The notes under the pieces: model-generated
The model's database searches: none
Told to the model about the DNA's origin: nothing
What the model saw: the letters and a program-made list of their open reading frames with translations, nothing else
Translations under genes and position numbers: made by a program
DNA from: Callipepla californica brunnescens
Taxonomy: Eukaryota > Chordata > Aves > Galliformes > Odontophoridae
Assembly (NCBI GenBank): GCA_023055505.1
Contig: JALIRH010000006.1
Coordinates: 25,827,105-25,891,104 of the forward strand
Direction: 5' to 3'
DNA: 64,000 bases
In this document: in pieces, positions 1 through 11,597 of the stretch
Position numbering within the stretch: the stretch's first letter is position 1
Layout: each line of letters starts with the position of its first letter

Positions 1-1169
1 TTGCTACATAAGTCCTGACATTGAAGTATGTGCAAACTTCTCCATCCTAAAAACTATTTGATGAAGAGCCCTATTTTTAACCTAGAATTATTTTAATGCA
101 TAAAAGAGCTCCCATGGAACTGCAAAATTCCTGTAGAGTTCAGCAAGCTTTTAATCAGAACATGGCTCAGAGACCACTACAAATCCAAGACACTCAGAGC
201 AACCGTGATGTTCAAATTTAAGTTTGCCTGTTTTTCCCAACACAGCATTTTGCAGCAGGTCACAGCTCCAAGTTGGGTTGTTGACTTGGGAACCCAGTGT
301 TCCTACAGGCTATAATACTGCAGTACAGAAACATAAAACAGATCCATAATTAACACACAAACTATGCATTTCAGACAGTTCCTTATCTAAACTGGATTCC
401 TTGACTGCTGTATTATATGGAATAAAACTGTAAAATATTATGTTACAAAATATTTGACATAACCCAGCAACAGTTGCACAGCTCAGCACAAAGACACCAC
501 CTCTCCTGCATGACTGAGATCATTACTCCTGAAATCAGCATCAGTCATCTCCAATGGCAGCCACTTTAAACTTGGGCTCCAAAAACCTCTGATCAGACAC
601 AAAATTCAACCCCTGCCAGCTACTTGATGTAAGAGGTGCTGGCCTTAGTATCTTTCCTCATAATAATCAAAACTTTTGTTTGTGGTACTGTGAGTAATGT
701 TCAGCCCCTATACATGGAATCCATTCTAATCAAAATTCAGTGAACAAGTCCCTAATAAGCAGGTAATTAAAACAACAGAAAACATGAACACACACAGTAA
801 AGAAGTTCCCACGCTTATCTCTACTTGATTTTTGCGAACTGGTTATGACTACACCTTGGAGACTCTTCTGGCTCAGCTGGAAAGGCAGTATTTTTCCCTT
901 TAGACATTAAGAAAAAGGGAATAACTTCATAAGCATAATGGAAAATGAAGGAGAAAAATGAATAGTTAAAAGTCACCCAAAAAACTGTATAAAATTTTAC
1001 AGTCTCCTACAAAAGGAGAGTCCTTTTGTTCTGTTTGTACAAAACAGTTTTCTCTACACAAAATATTTTATTTTCTAAAGAATAAAAGCTTAAAATTATC
1101 AAACACTGTAAAGACAAAGGGACCAATGCAAATAACAAGATGCTACAAAAGTAAGAAAAAAAATGAATA
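1..1169. other. Non-coding AT-rich DNA
   Basis: No gene or recognisable repeat is seen here. The sequence is AT-rich with stop codons dense in every frame; the only open frame above 60 codons (minus strand, 1007-1198) is hydrophobic and T-rich on its coding strand, as expected by chance. The left window edge may cut an unseen larger feature. Confidence 0.6.
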
Positions 1170-1411
1170 CTCACTTGTCTCTGAAGATCTAGGCTCACAT
1201 GACAAGAACACCAAAATGAGGAGATCTTAAACAGGAGATCTTTCCTCAGTGACAGTCAGCCCTTAAATGAGGTCTAAAAGGGGTTGAGTGTGACTCCACC
1301 CCTTCTAAACACACAGGTGAATTGCTTTCACCTGTGCTCTGAGGGCTGACTGGGTCTTTCCTTCAGGTGCTCAATCAGTGGTTCAGGCCGTGACTCAATA
1401 GTACCCATACA
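1170..1411 (-). repeat. Unclassified dispersed repeat, copy 1 (LTR-like)
   Basis: This stretch is clearly homologous, at roughly three quarters identity by eye, to 23465-23688. The shared blocks include the 18-mer AATCAGTGGTTCAGGCCG near the right end, a CTCCACCCCTTC block in the middle and the GAGATC..TTCC block on the left. Both copies stop aligning just after CCCATACA on the right. Read on the minus strand the element therefore begins TGTATGGG, which fits the TG start of a retroviral-type LTR. The other end lies at a CTCAC that is a splice-donor-like GTGAG on the minus strand. No 5-bp target duplication or internal polyadenylation signal was found, so it may be an LTR fragment or another repeat class. 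It contains a perfect 10-bp inverted repeat, CACAGGTGAA/TTCACCTGTG, at 1312-1336. Strand is assigned from the TG-start reading and is tentative. Confidence 0.6.
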
Positions 1412-4400
1412 ATCACTATAAAAAAAATAGAAAAATGTTTTGTATATTTAAGTGATAGTGTGATAGATACTAATAAATTTTGGAAAACAAATCTAATCAT
1501 AAACAACTGTGGAAATAACTCATGCATTATTTTGTAACCCAAGATGGGATGACTGAATACAAACCTTGTCATTTTTAAGATAGTTCAAAATAGTTCAATT
1601 GCTTTAAGTAAGAGTTACAGCATTCATAATTTTACAGTACACGCACCCATTTTGTAAAAAGTTTTTACACACATTGTAAAAAGTATTCCATCACTGATAT
1701 TGCATATTATATTTGCATTTAATGTTTTAACATTAATCAGATATCTGAAACATAAACAAGAACCTCATGATAGAACTTCAATTTTATCTGAGAGGAGTTC
1801 CTGTTCTGAATTTTTTCCAATGCTATCTCTTCGCTGCTTTTCATCTCAAATCCTCAGATGATCATTTTACACTTTTTCTATGCTTTCCCTTCAGTGCAAC
1901 CACATCACATTTCTATATGACTGAAATAAAAAAAAACACCTGCCATTTATCAGAGGAAAAAAGGTGGTCCACTGAACAAATTCATCCTCTGATATTAATT
2001 TGGCCATTCTTCCACACTATAAGGAAACTTACATCTCCTAATAAACTAAAGAGCTTTATTTACGGAAGCAAAACCACATCCGAAAGGACTCGGTAAAATA
2101 TACTGGCTTCGTGATTTAGTTTTTTCACATTTAATGTGCTTCATTACTCCTACTTCTGTCAGCTATTCTTCCCTGCCTTTGTGGATTGATTTCTCCTCAT
2201 ACATGTGTATGTTTCTACCATGAGATCCTTTCTTTATTTTTTACTGCTTGTGTAATGCAAAGAATGAGCTTTCACTTTTCTGTCAACAAAGCATGAAGAT
2301 ATTTGACCCAGGAATGAAGGTAGAGCTCACCTAATGAGTGCTTCCACGTTAGCAGATTTACAGAATCTGCTCCAAGTTCTAAAACAATTCAGAAACCACA
2401 GGATTTCTTTTCATGCGCTCTATGTCAGGAAGAAAGAAGCAGATAGAGTGCTCCTAAGGTAGAATGTGATGTTTACCAGTGTGGATATCACAGTTCAACC
2501 TGATTTCCATGACAAGAGGGCAAAGGGTGGTGGAGGGAGGCAGGGAAAGGGAAAAGGCAGAGAGATGAGCCTGGACAAGATAAACAGTTTCAGTGAGCCA
2601 AAGGAAAAACTCAGTTTACTAAATATAGTAGCAGAACGTGAGATAATACAGTACAATACAAAATGATTGTAATTGAAGCTAATAAGTCAAATGAAATGCT
2701 AAAGAGAGAGAGAGTGTCTGAAACCAAAGTCCTCTAATGCTGTAGGCAAAGAAGCCAGGGAGCAAAAGAAAGAGCAAAGAGGCTGCCTCACGACTCTCAG
2801 TCAGTTTTATCTTTCCCTACAAACAGAAAACGGATACAGAAAAATGAGGTCTTCTGGTAGTTGTATTTAATTCTCTTCTGAGACCAAGAGAATGGAAATA
2901 TCAACAATCCAGGCAACTGCAGCATTAACTCTTAAAGTTCCAGTGCACTGCACAATGTTATGATATGGAATACTGATGAAACAAAGACAGCAAAGTTACT
3001 GACCCTGTCCCAGCTCAGGCTCCCTGCTTGAACCTGGGCCAGCCACATAGTGCACCTGCAGGACACAGCTCTTGGCAGAGATGTTACCTAAGACATTGGA
3101 AGCAGCGCAGCTGTGTTGGCATGCAGCGCTGGAGCTGTTTCTGCTTGTGTCAGAACCTTTCTTTTTGTAACTTACTCCAGCATCCTCTCATGTCTGCACA
3201 ATGTATGTTGTGCTCACATAGAGTTGTCCTGTTCTTTATCTGAAGGAGAGGCAGCAACTCTCAACTGCAGAAAAGAGGCGAACATGCCAACTGATGGACT
3301 TACATGCTGTGGTAGTAGAAGCCCAAAGGATAGGTAAGGTAATATACACAGAGATACAGAAGATCCAAATAAAACACTGTATTGAAAACAGTAAGTGAGT
3401 TTAAAGATAGTTGACTGGAATGGCAGCTCTGAAGTTTAATAATTTTTATCAGAATGTGTTTTTTATATTTTTTCAGAAAAAGTTCATCCTATGAATAGAA
3501 GAAAAGATAGAAAAAGGAAAACTGAAGGCTTCCAAAAGGCCATCCTGATCAATGCCAGAAACAATATGAAAATTAAGAACTAAGCAGCACATTCAAATAG
3601 AAAATAATTGCTAACATAATGAAAATGTCTGTAACTATGAAGAGAATATACTTTGAAGCAACCTGCATATAAGAAAGTTTCACTTACTGGATTACTTCAA
3701 GTATTTAATAACTTGTAGTACAGCCAAAGCTCAGACTAAACTGTAGTTATTTTCCCTGTCAAAAACAATTCAGCTGTGCAATGTCAAGCCACCAGAAGTG
3801 CTCTTTATTGCATCCGTATGAGAAAATTTAACCACATCACATTTTTGTAGAGTAACAGTTTTCTTTTTTGTTAGCATGCTATGAATGTCTTCAGAGATCA
3901 AAAAAAGCAAAATGTTAGAATGGTTCAAATTAAAAATAAATATTCATTTCCTTAACTGGGAAGAAGAGGCTCTATATATATAGGACCAATGAACTTACAA
4001 AATTATGATGTATTTGTAAAGACATCTCTTAAATTAATCCTTTAATAATAATCTTCCCATTTTCAGGATATAACAAAGTCATTCCATTCTGAAAAAAAAA
4101 CAACAAAAACAACCTTGCACAATAATATGACTGGCAAGTTTGTTTTGCTTAAATGTGAAAAGATTATCTTCTTATACAGTCAAGTCATCTAATGAAAAGT
4201 AATGCACTGTCCATGTTTCATAATGCAGGAGAAAAAAATGTGTGTGCAGAACACAAAAGTTTTAAGTTCTCTGTCTTGATATTCAATGTGATTTTTAGTC
4301 TTATTAAAATGTCTTTGGAAATGTGTTCAGCCTTCATTTGTAGCCAATAATTCAATTCAGAACAAACATATTGCAACTGATACAATTAGAAAAACTATGC

Positions 4401-7194
4401 AATATAAGATTTTTCTTGAGAGATCTTGATTGAAGGAAGACAGAGCCTTCTATAAATGTGATCTGTGGTTAACAAGCTGTTGGAGTTATACAGTCCTTTT
4501 ACCTGCTACTTTAGTTGATATTTTTCTGTTCCTTTAAGTAGATTTGTAGTCTATATTTGCTTTAATATGTCAAAAAACATTATCTTGCACTTGTGTTGTC
4601 ATTACTCCACTGTGGCAGAACTGTGGATGGAATAAAAAAAAAGTACCTTCTAACTACTTTTCTTTCACATTTAGTTTGTCTACGATTGATGGACAGATGT
4701 GCACACAATATTTACAGCTTCTTTTTGGAATTGCTATGGGGAATTCTGGACCTTTAACTAGAGAATTAGGAGAGCCTCTGCCGCTTGGTTTGTGTACACG
4801 AGTAAATAAATGTACTTTCTAAGAAAATCATGCAAGCACTGACATCCTCAAAACGCATTTCTTCTAATGAGATTCATATAACTATTATACACTTTTATGC
4901 TTTAATGCTTAGCCTATCTGTCCTTTCTACAGAAATGCCACATGTAGTGTATTATATTTAGCCAACCATAATTAGCACTTTTGTTTTCCATAATGTCAAG
5001 AGCAATAAAAAGTCAAGGAGAGTGCAATTTACAGAGGAGAAAAAAATAAAACACCTTTAGAGACTTAAGGAATGGAAGTGCTGTAGGAATAAAGAAAGCT
5101 GTTAGGAAATAGTTGCTACCAAAAGGTAAAGAAGAACATGAAACTGTCTGGGTGCTGACCACATGGAAACCATTGGAAGAAGGGATCAAGAAAAAGTTAA
5201 CAGAAGCATTTACAAGAAACATATGGCTGATAGTGAAGGCAATACACAGAAGAAATTCAAAAACTGTCCTGGAAGCGATAGAAGCCAATATTTAGAAGTA
5301 GACAGAAACCACCAAAAGAAAAGGTAGGTACCACTTGTATTTCTGGGGACAGATGTGAAGGTGAAAGAACCTATCAGTACTGAGATATCCAGCCATTTAC
5401 TACTTTCATATATAGTGAAGTTTACAAATAAAATTGCATAGATGTTTATTGTTCAGCAGCTGTTCATTCAGTTTTGTCACACTTGTGAAAAAAACAGGTA
5501 CTCCACAGGTGCCTGGGTTTGCCACAAATCTGTTACTGCACTGACATTAGACATTCCCTAGGTTATTCTCAAGAATGACATTTCCGTCATCTACTCTAAA
5601 TAATTTCAGTGTAGATTCTTATGTCAGTGTCAATTGTTTTTTTTCCTGTGAGGGCATAAATAATGTCTCTTTCTTGTCCATCCTCTGGAATACATTTACA
5701 TTTAAGATGCACAGGCAGCCTATCAGCTTTTTTTATCTTTCTGAAATATTACCTCAGAATTAGGAATAGCAGAACCCTCTATTTTATTCTTTGTATGCAG
5801 TGCAGACTTCTTCTGAGCCCTAAGGGAGTATAATCCAGCAAGGAAAGGAAAATATTCCTCTCTTCTTTTTCCATAAGGTTCTTTTCATTTCCTTCTTCTT
5901 TCCACTGGACATCAGAGCTTCCAAAGAGAGGCCAGCCTCAGAGTTTGAATGACAAGTGAGCTAGAACAGAGGGATTCATGGAGTTATTCATGATGTTTTT
6001 GCTTGATTTTTGTTGTTGTTGTGCTGTTTGTTGGTTGTTGTTTGTTCATATTGTTTTGTTTTACATATATATGTGTGTATATATATATGTATATATATAT
6101 AATATCTCGTGCAGATAAAAGCTGTATACAGGAATGAAGGTGAAATGTCTATTAATTATTCCATTTTATAGCAGCCAGAAGCTATGCTATGAAATCATTT
6201 TTATTTTACTGTACATGAAGACATGCACAAGTGAACAAATATTAATGCAGGTAGACAGAAAACAATGGTAACCAGCAGGTCAAAAGTGCAGTAGACTTGC
6301 TGTGCCTGTCAACCTGGCTTGTCCTTATCACAAAAGACAGAGAATTATGCATCATTGGCAAGAAATGATATAAAGTAGCTACAACTAAATGGTATAACTA
6401 AACTTCTATGTGTTTGAAATAAAAGTTTTAAATTGTTTGGTTTTTCTTTACTAATACTTCAAAATTCATAGGTGCCATGCATTCTTATTTTGCTTCTATA
6501 CTTCTATGTCATTAAAAGTTACATTAGTGGAACAGGATTCAGTGTTCATTGAATTGAATGAGGAAATTATCACAGGCAATTTCTGCATTTTCTTTTATTT
6601 CCATTTCAGAAAGCAGAATTTAAAACCCCAAAACTTTAACAAAAAATAGTACTAATGAGAGGAACACAAATGCAAGCTCTCCATAAAAGCAAGGATTTGG
6701 TCTATGCTGCTCCAGGATTGAATTTCTCTTAACTTTTACTCTGTATAAAATCATTCTTGCATAGTTCCTGCATTCAAAGCTTGCTATGGAGACTGAGATT
6801 TATCCATTCTTATGTTCACAGTCAGAAATTTACTTTTAGCCAAAGTCTTTAATCTAATTAATGAAGATCTCCATGCTCCCAAATGCTCTATTTCATCTTA
6901 AGCTATGATCCAGAAACCACTGATTCCAGAAGTAATGTAATTTGCCTGTTTCCTCTACTAGCTACTGAAGGAGGACACCTAGATGTGTCTCAGACTTTCT
7001 GTGCAACTGAAGCAAGATGAAATACATCCCCTGATATAAATATAGAAATACAGTTAAATAGCATGTAACAGATCTGCCTTATAAGGCTGTTCACTCTCAT
7101 GGCAGTTAATGAATTTGTACTTTTTTTAAGGTGAAGGACTTTGTCAAACTGTGAGAAGGACCATAGATACTATGTGTGAGAGTTAGAGATGGAG
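1412..7194. other. Non-coding AT-rich DNA, no gene recognised
   Basis: About 5.8 kb with no CR1 motif, RNA gene or convincing exon. Open frames are at most about 110 codons and lack recognisable domains. A slightly more GC-rich patch at about 3000-3330 contains two overlapping open frames of 71 and 74 codons without identifiable similarity. TTG-rich and alternating TA/TG simple sequence lies near 6010-6103. The rest is ordinary AT-rich sequence with scattered A and T runs. Confidence 0.55.
6010..6103. repeat. TTG-rich tract followed by AT/GT microsatellite
   Basis: A tract built of TTG and TTTG units runs to about 6062. It is followed by an alternating purine-pyrimidine stretch of TA and TG steps (ACATATATATGTGTGTATAT and onward) to about 6103. 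This is simple-sequence DNA likely to vary in length between individuals. No function is implied. Confidence 0.85.
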
Positions 7195-8620
7195 GCAACA
7201 GAGGGAGCCTTGTGGATGGTGTCTACTACACACTGTCAGACCCATGGAAGCCTGTTGATGAAGCCTTCCACCCCCAGCTACAGAAGTGATCACAGGCTTT
7301 CGTCCTGTTGGGGGACTTCAACCACCCTGACATCTGCTTGAAAAACAGCACAGTGAGCTGTATGTAGACCAGGATGCTTTTGGAATAACTTCTTGAGCCA
7401 AGTAGCAGCCAGCCCCACAAAGGTGAGATACAATACTGGACCTGTTGCTCACCAGCAGAAGTGAGCTAACTGGTGACATCAGAATTGGAGGATGTCTGGG
7501 CTGTAGTGACCATGTAATGGTGGAGTTCATACTCCTGAGTAACATGGGACAAAGAGTAAAATTAAGATGTTAAATTTTAGGAAAGCCAGATTCCAGATTT
7601 TCAGGGAGTTAGTCAACAAAATCTCCTGAGAAACTGACCACAAAGACTAGTGGAACAAAGCCAGTAAATATTTAAGGAAGCTTTCCATTCCCAGATGTAA
7701 GAAGTCAGGAAAGGAAGGCAAGAGACTTGCATGACTGAACTGGGACCTGCCGGTCAAACTGGAGAGCAAGATGAAAATGCACTGGTAATAAAACCAGGGA
7801 CAGATATCCTGGGAGGAGTATAGGGATGCTGCCAGGTTGCATAGGGATTTGGTCAGGAAAGCCAAGGCCCTACTGGAACTGGATTTGGCAAGGGGAGCAA
7901 AGAAGAGAAAGAAAGGCTTCTACAGGTGCATTACAGGAAAAGGAAAGTACAAGGACAAATACCTCCCTAATAAGCAATACAAGCAGGCTGGTAAAAACGC
8001 ATGAGGAGAAGGGTGATGTAGTAGTCAAGAAATTTTTGCCTTGGTCTTCACTGGCTATTGTTCTTCACACAGCACTCAAGTGTATGGATCCTCCCTCTAT
8101 AAGAGAAGATCAGGTTAATGACCACCCGAGGAACTTGAACATCTGTAAGCCTATGGGTTCTGATGAGATGTGTCCGGGTCCTAAGGAGATTGGCTGATGT
8201 GGTTACCAAGCCACCCTCAATGATATTTGAAAAGTCATGCAATCAGGTGAAGTCCCTGGTGGCTTGAATAAAAGGTGATGTCATTCAATTTTAAGAAGAG
8301 TAAAAAGGAAGACCCAAAGAACACTGACCTGTCAACCTTACCTCTGCACCGTGGAATATCAGGGAACAGACCCTCCCAGAAGCTATGCTGAGGCACGTGG
8401 AAGAGAGAAAGGTGATGCAGGACAACCAGCATAACTTCAACAAGGACAACTCCTGCTAGGCCAACCTACTGGCTTTCTATGATAATGTAACTGCATCAGC
8501 GGACAAGGGAAGAGCCACTGATGCCATTTATCTGGACTTCAGTAAGGCTTTTGACATGGTCCCTCACAACGTTCTTCTTCCCATATTGGAACGATATGGA
8601 TGTGATAGACTGTTTGATAG
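7195..8620 (+). mobile_element. CR1 non-LTR retrotransposon, internal ORF2 fragment (copy A)
   Basis: This is a decayed piece of CR1 ORF2, the protein that nicks target DNA and reverse-transcribes the element RNA. At 7290-7337 the endonuclease end reads LLGDFNHPDIC. The linker region (about 7826-8197) keeps the CR1-like segment EDQVNDHPRNLNICKPMGSD. At about 8523-8610 the first catalytic reverse-transcriptase block reads [19 protein letters not shown], with the catalytic aspartate of YLDFSKAFD. The endonuclease and RT blocks lie in one frame but the linker lies in another, so at least two frameshifts are present, plus in-frame stops such as the one just before the GDFNHPDIC block. Sequence similarity ends abruptly after LERYGCDRL near 8620, before the RT FADD catalytic block. 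The 5' portion (ORF1 and most of the endonuclease) is absent, as usual for CR1. It is inactive. Family known; boundaries estimated by eye. Confidence 0.9.
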
Positions 8621-9603
8621 CCAAGGAACTAGTCTGCAGGGAAATGATTCTGTAATCTGTCCAGAATAATACAATTTGATTTCTAGTTCCTAGTAAACAG
8701 GCTTGACTATGTTTTCCCAGAAAAGAAACAGTTGCAATGAATGAAAATCTTCAGAGCTTGTCTCTGTACAGATACAAGAGGGTCAAATCAGTTAGAAAAA
8801 AAAAAACAAAAAACGTATAATCATCTTCCTTGTGCTTTTTCAAACTGAAAGGAGCAAAATTTATATAGCTAAAGGCTAAAGGCATTTCCTCTCTGAAGAC
8901 GACAAAATATATATCAATTCTAGAAGTCTTTGACCTTCCTTAAACTAAATATGAAGTCTGTTAATGATCAGAAGTTTCTGGCCTGTAAAGTACTTTCAGG
9001 TTTATTATTCTCTTCAGACGCTTTTTTTTTTTTTTTTCTTTTTCTTTTTAAGGATAACTAGACTAGAAGCAGAAAGATTAGAGGCACTTTTGACATGCCA
9101 AGGCAGCTGATAATAGTTACATGACCACAAGCCAGAATTTTCTGTTTTATACTGAAAGCCACGAATACTTTACCCAACGCTCTTTGATATTTCTTCAGAC
9201 TATTAATTGTTAGCTGACTAATCTAGAATTCTCTGTATGAGGGGTTTTTTTTTTTTGTTAAATATTTTCAAAATAACTTGTGACAAAATTTAGCCTTAGA
9301 GCTATTTGTGATTCCAACTTTCTGTGCTTGTTCCACTGTGACAATTTCAGCGGAGAAGAAATATGCATCTGAAAAAAAAACCAGTGTTCTCTGTATTATG
9401 AAGAAAAAGAGTCTTCATTCTGTTCCTGACTCACTAGAACTGAAAAACAGCAATGACTCTTACAGCAACAATCAAAGGAAAAAATTTGTCTTCCATAAAA
9501 ATTCAGACTTGGTAATGTTTTCAGTGAATAAATCAGCAACCATTCAACTTGTCATAAAATGCAATTATAGGATAGTAGAATAAGCCAAACAAATCCAATA
9601 TAA
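8621..9603. other. Non-CR1 AT-rich spacer between two CR1 pieces
   Basis: Nearly 1 kb that does not read as CR1 in any frame. It contains a T-rich run at about 9021-9050 and a T run at about 9245-9256. A 91-codon plus-strand open frame (9308-9583) is lysine- and serine-rich and has no recognisable domain. Its position, where roughly 0.3 kb of CR1 RT would be expected if copies A and B were one element, is discussed in the findings. Confidence 0.7.
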
Positions 9604-10480
9604 TGACACCAAGTTGAGACTGAGTATTAATCTGTCTGAGGGGAGAAGGGTGCTACAGGGGGACCTGGATAGACTGGATCGATGGGACAAGGTTACCTGT
9701 ATGAGTTTCACTATGGTCAAGTGTCGGGTCCTGCATTTTGGTCAAAGCAACCCCAGGCAACCCTACAGGCTTGGGGAGGAGTAGCTGGAAAGCTGCCTGA
9801 TGGAAAGCGAACTAGGTGACCTGATGGACAGTTGGCTGAATATGAGCTAGCAGTGTGCCCAGGTGGACAAGAAGACCAGTGGCATCCTTGCTTGTATCAG
9901 AAATGGTGTGGTGAGCAGGACTAGGGAGGCGGTCCTGTCCCTGTACTTAGCATTGGAGATGCCTCACCTTGAGTACTGTGTTCAGTTTTGGGCACCTCAG
10001 TACAGAAGGGACATCGAGGTTCTGGAGCAGGTCCAAAGAAGGGCAACAAGGCCTGTGAAGGGCTGGGAGAATATGCCCTACAAGTAGAGACTGAAAGAAC
10101 CGGGGCTGTTTAGTCTGAGGAAGAGGAGGCTGAGGGGAGACGTTACTGCTCTCTTCCAGTATCTGAAAGGTGCTTACAGCAAGAGCAGGGTTGGTCTGTT
10201 CTCACTGGGGACAGGTGACAGAACAAGGAGAAATGGCCTTTAGTTGCTCCAGGGTAAGTTTAGGTTGGATATCAGGAAACACTTCTTCACAGAAAGGGTT
10301 GTTAAGCACTGGAATAGGCTTCCCAGGGAGGTGGTTGAGTCACCATCCCTGGATGTGTTTAAAAACTGTTTGGATGTGGTGCTCAGGGACATGATTTAGT
10401 GGAGGGTTGTTAGAATTAGGGTAGTAGGTTGGACTCGATGATCTCTAAGATCTTTTCCAACCTGAGTGATTCTATGATAA
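9604..10480 (+). mobile_element. CR1 retrotransposon, ORF2 3' portion and 3' end (copy B)
   Basis: Copy B starts inside the segment that normally follows the RT FADD motif, reading DTKLR, and runs through GDLDRLDRW and KCRVLHFG. It continues through the CR1 thumb and C-terminal region: [20 protein letters not shown] at about 9968-10030, [20 protein letters not shown] at about 10275-10335, then [12 protein letters not shown]. It ends in the typical 3' tail, GGTTGGACTCGATGATCTCT followed by TTTTCCAACC and a single ATTCTATGATA. In-frame stops interrupt the reading, for example at 10088 after the PYK residues, so it is a pseudogene copy. It shares orientation with copy A and lies about 1 kb downstream. 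The catalytic RT centre is missing. Confidence 0.93.
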
Positions 10481-11520
10481 TAGTGCTTTGAATTTGTGAA
10501 AATATTTCTGAATCGTCTGAGCAATTTTGAACTTATGACCAACAAAGAAACTTTTTTCAAAGTAGTACAATCACAAAGATTTTTGGTAAAGATGTTTAAT
10601 TTCAAAATTACCACTAAGTATCTATAAGACTGTGGATTGAAAGAGATGAAGAATGCTACCAGTAAAAATATTAGCACAGTCATATCTTAAAGAGTTATGT
10701 TAAGCCATAGCTTGTTGACAAGTAAACCAGTCTGTAATTAAGGTTTATATGGCCTCCAAAAATATGTTCTATAAGGCTGGCATGTAATGAGGATAAGCAA
10801 TCCGCAAGCTAAAAATGCTTGTGTGTCATACAAGGAATTAGTGTGTTGGCAAGATGACAAAATTAAATATAAATTTTGGTTATTCCTGAAACTTTACATA
10901 GAAAACATCTGAAACAGGGGGATTTACCATACTACAACAAAATTAAATCAATCGGAAAAACTCTCCAGTACTGGTTTCTCTCTCAGTTTTGTGTATTGCT
11001 GTTAAATTCAAAATCAGGAGTTTTACAAAAATAGTAATATGTATCTCGGTAATACAGTCCATTATATTTATGCATATAGACATATACATATATATTCTAG
11101 ATATTTACCATACACAAAACTGTTCAAAACTATTGAAAAAGTTCAATGATTCTTTTGCCATAAATATCTGAATATTTGCTTTTAACTTGCTCTAGTGGCA
11201 GCTGCTTTTCACTTATGAACTCTGGTTCATGACTGGTCTGAAATCCTCTTCCTATTAGGAAGAATACGATCACCATACTTAGTGAGAAAAATCTGAAAAC
11301 CCAAAAAGCAACAGTGAATCTCTGAAGAGCCAAGGGCTCAAGAGTGACCCATCTCCTCTGAGAAAGAGAAGGAAAATGAGGATCTACAGGGAAGAAGTCA
11401 CAGGGGAACCAAATAACATTCCTATTTTGAATCCCAGTATCAGGGACAGACACCTTTATCTACAAGCATAGTACAGTGCCATAGCACTACTGATATTATG
11501 TGGGAAGGAGAGGTAAGAAT
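10481..11520. other. Non-coding AT-rich DNA
   Basis: No repeat family is recognised. A 107-codon minus-strand open frame spans 11130-11453. It includes a hydrophobic stretch (about 16 residues around MVIVFFLIG) and a good-looking acceptor (18-base pyrimidine tract and CAG, minus strand, AG at 11358-11359). I cannot connect it to any protein family, so it is treated as chance. Confidence 0.55.
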
Positions 11521-11597
11521 GAGGATGGTTGGACTAGATGATCTTGTAGGTCCTTTCCAACCTAATGTATCTATGAATCTATGAATCTATGAATCTA
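11521..11597 (+). mobile_element. CR1 3' tail with octamer array (copy I)
   Basis: A very short 5'-truncated CR1 copy. It contains the 3' signature GGATGGTTGGACTAGATGAT, then GTAGGTCCTTTCCAACC, and ends in about three and a half copies of an 8-bp unit CTATGAAT (about 11568-11596). CR1 elements are known to end in short octamer repeats rather than poly(A); this copy has more units than the other tails in the window. No coding sequence remains. Confidence 0.92.

Noticed and set aside
7826..8197. 123-codon plus-strand open frame as a host gene
   Set aside because: Its middle reads as the linker region of CR1 ORF2, so it is part of copy A.
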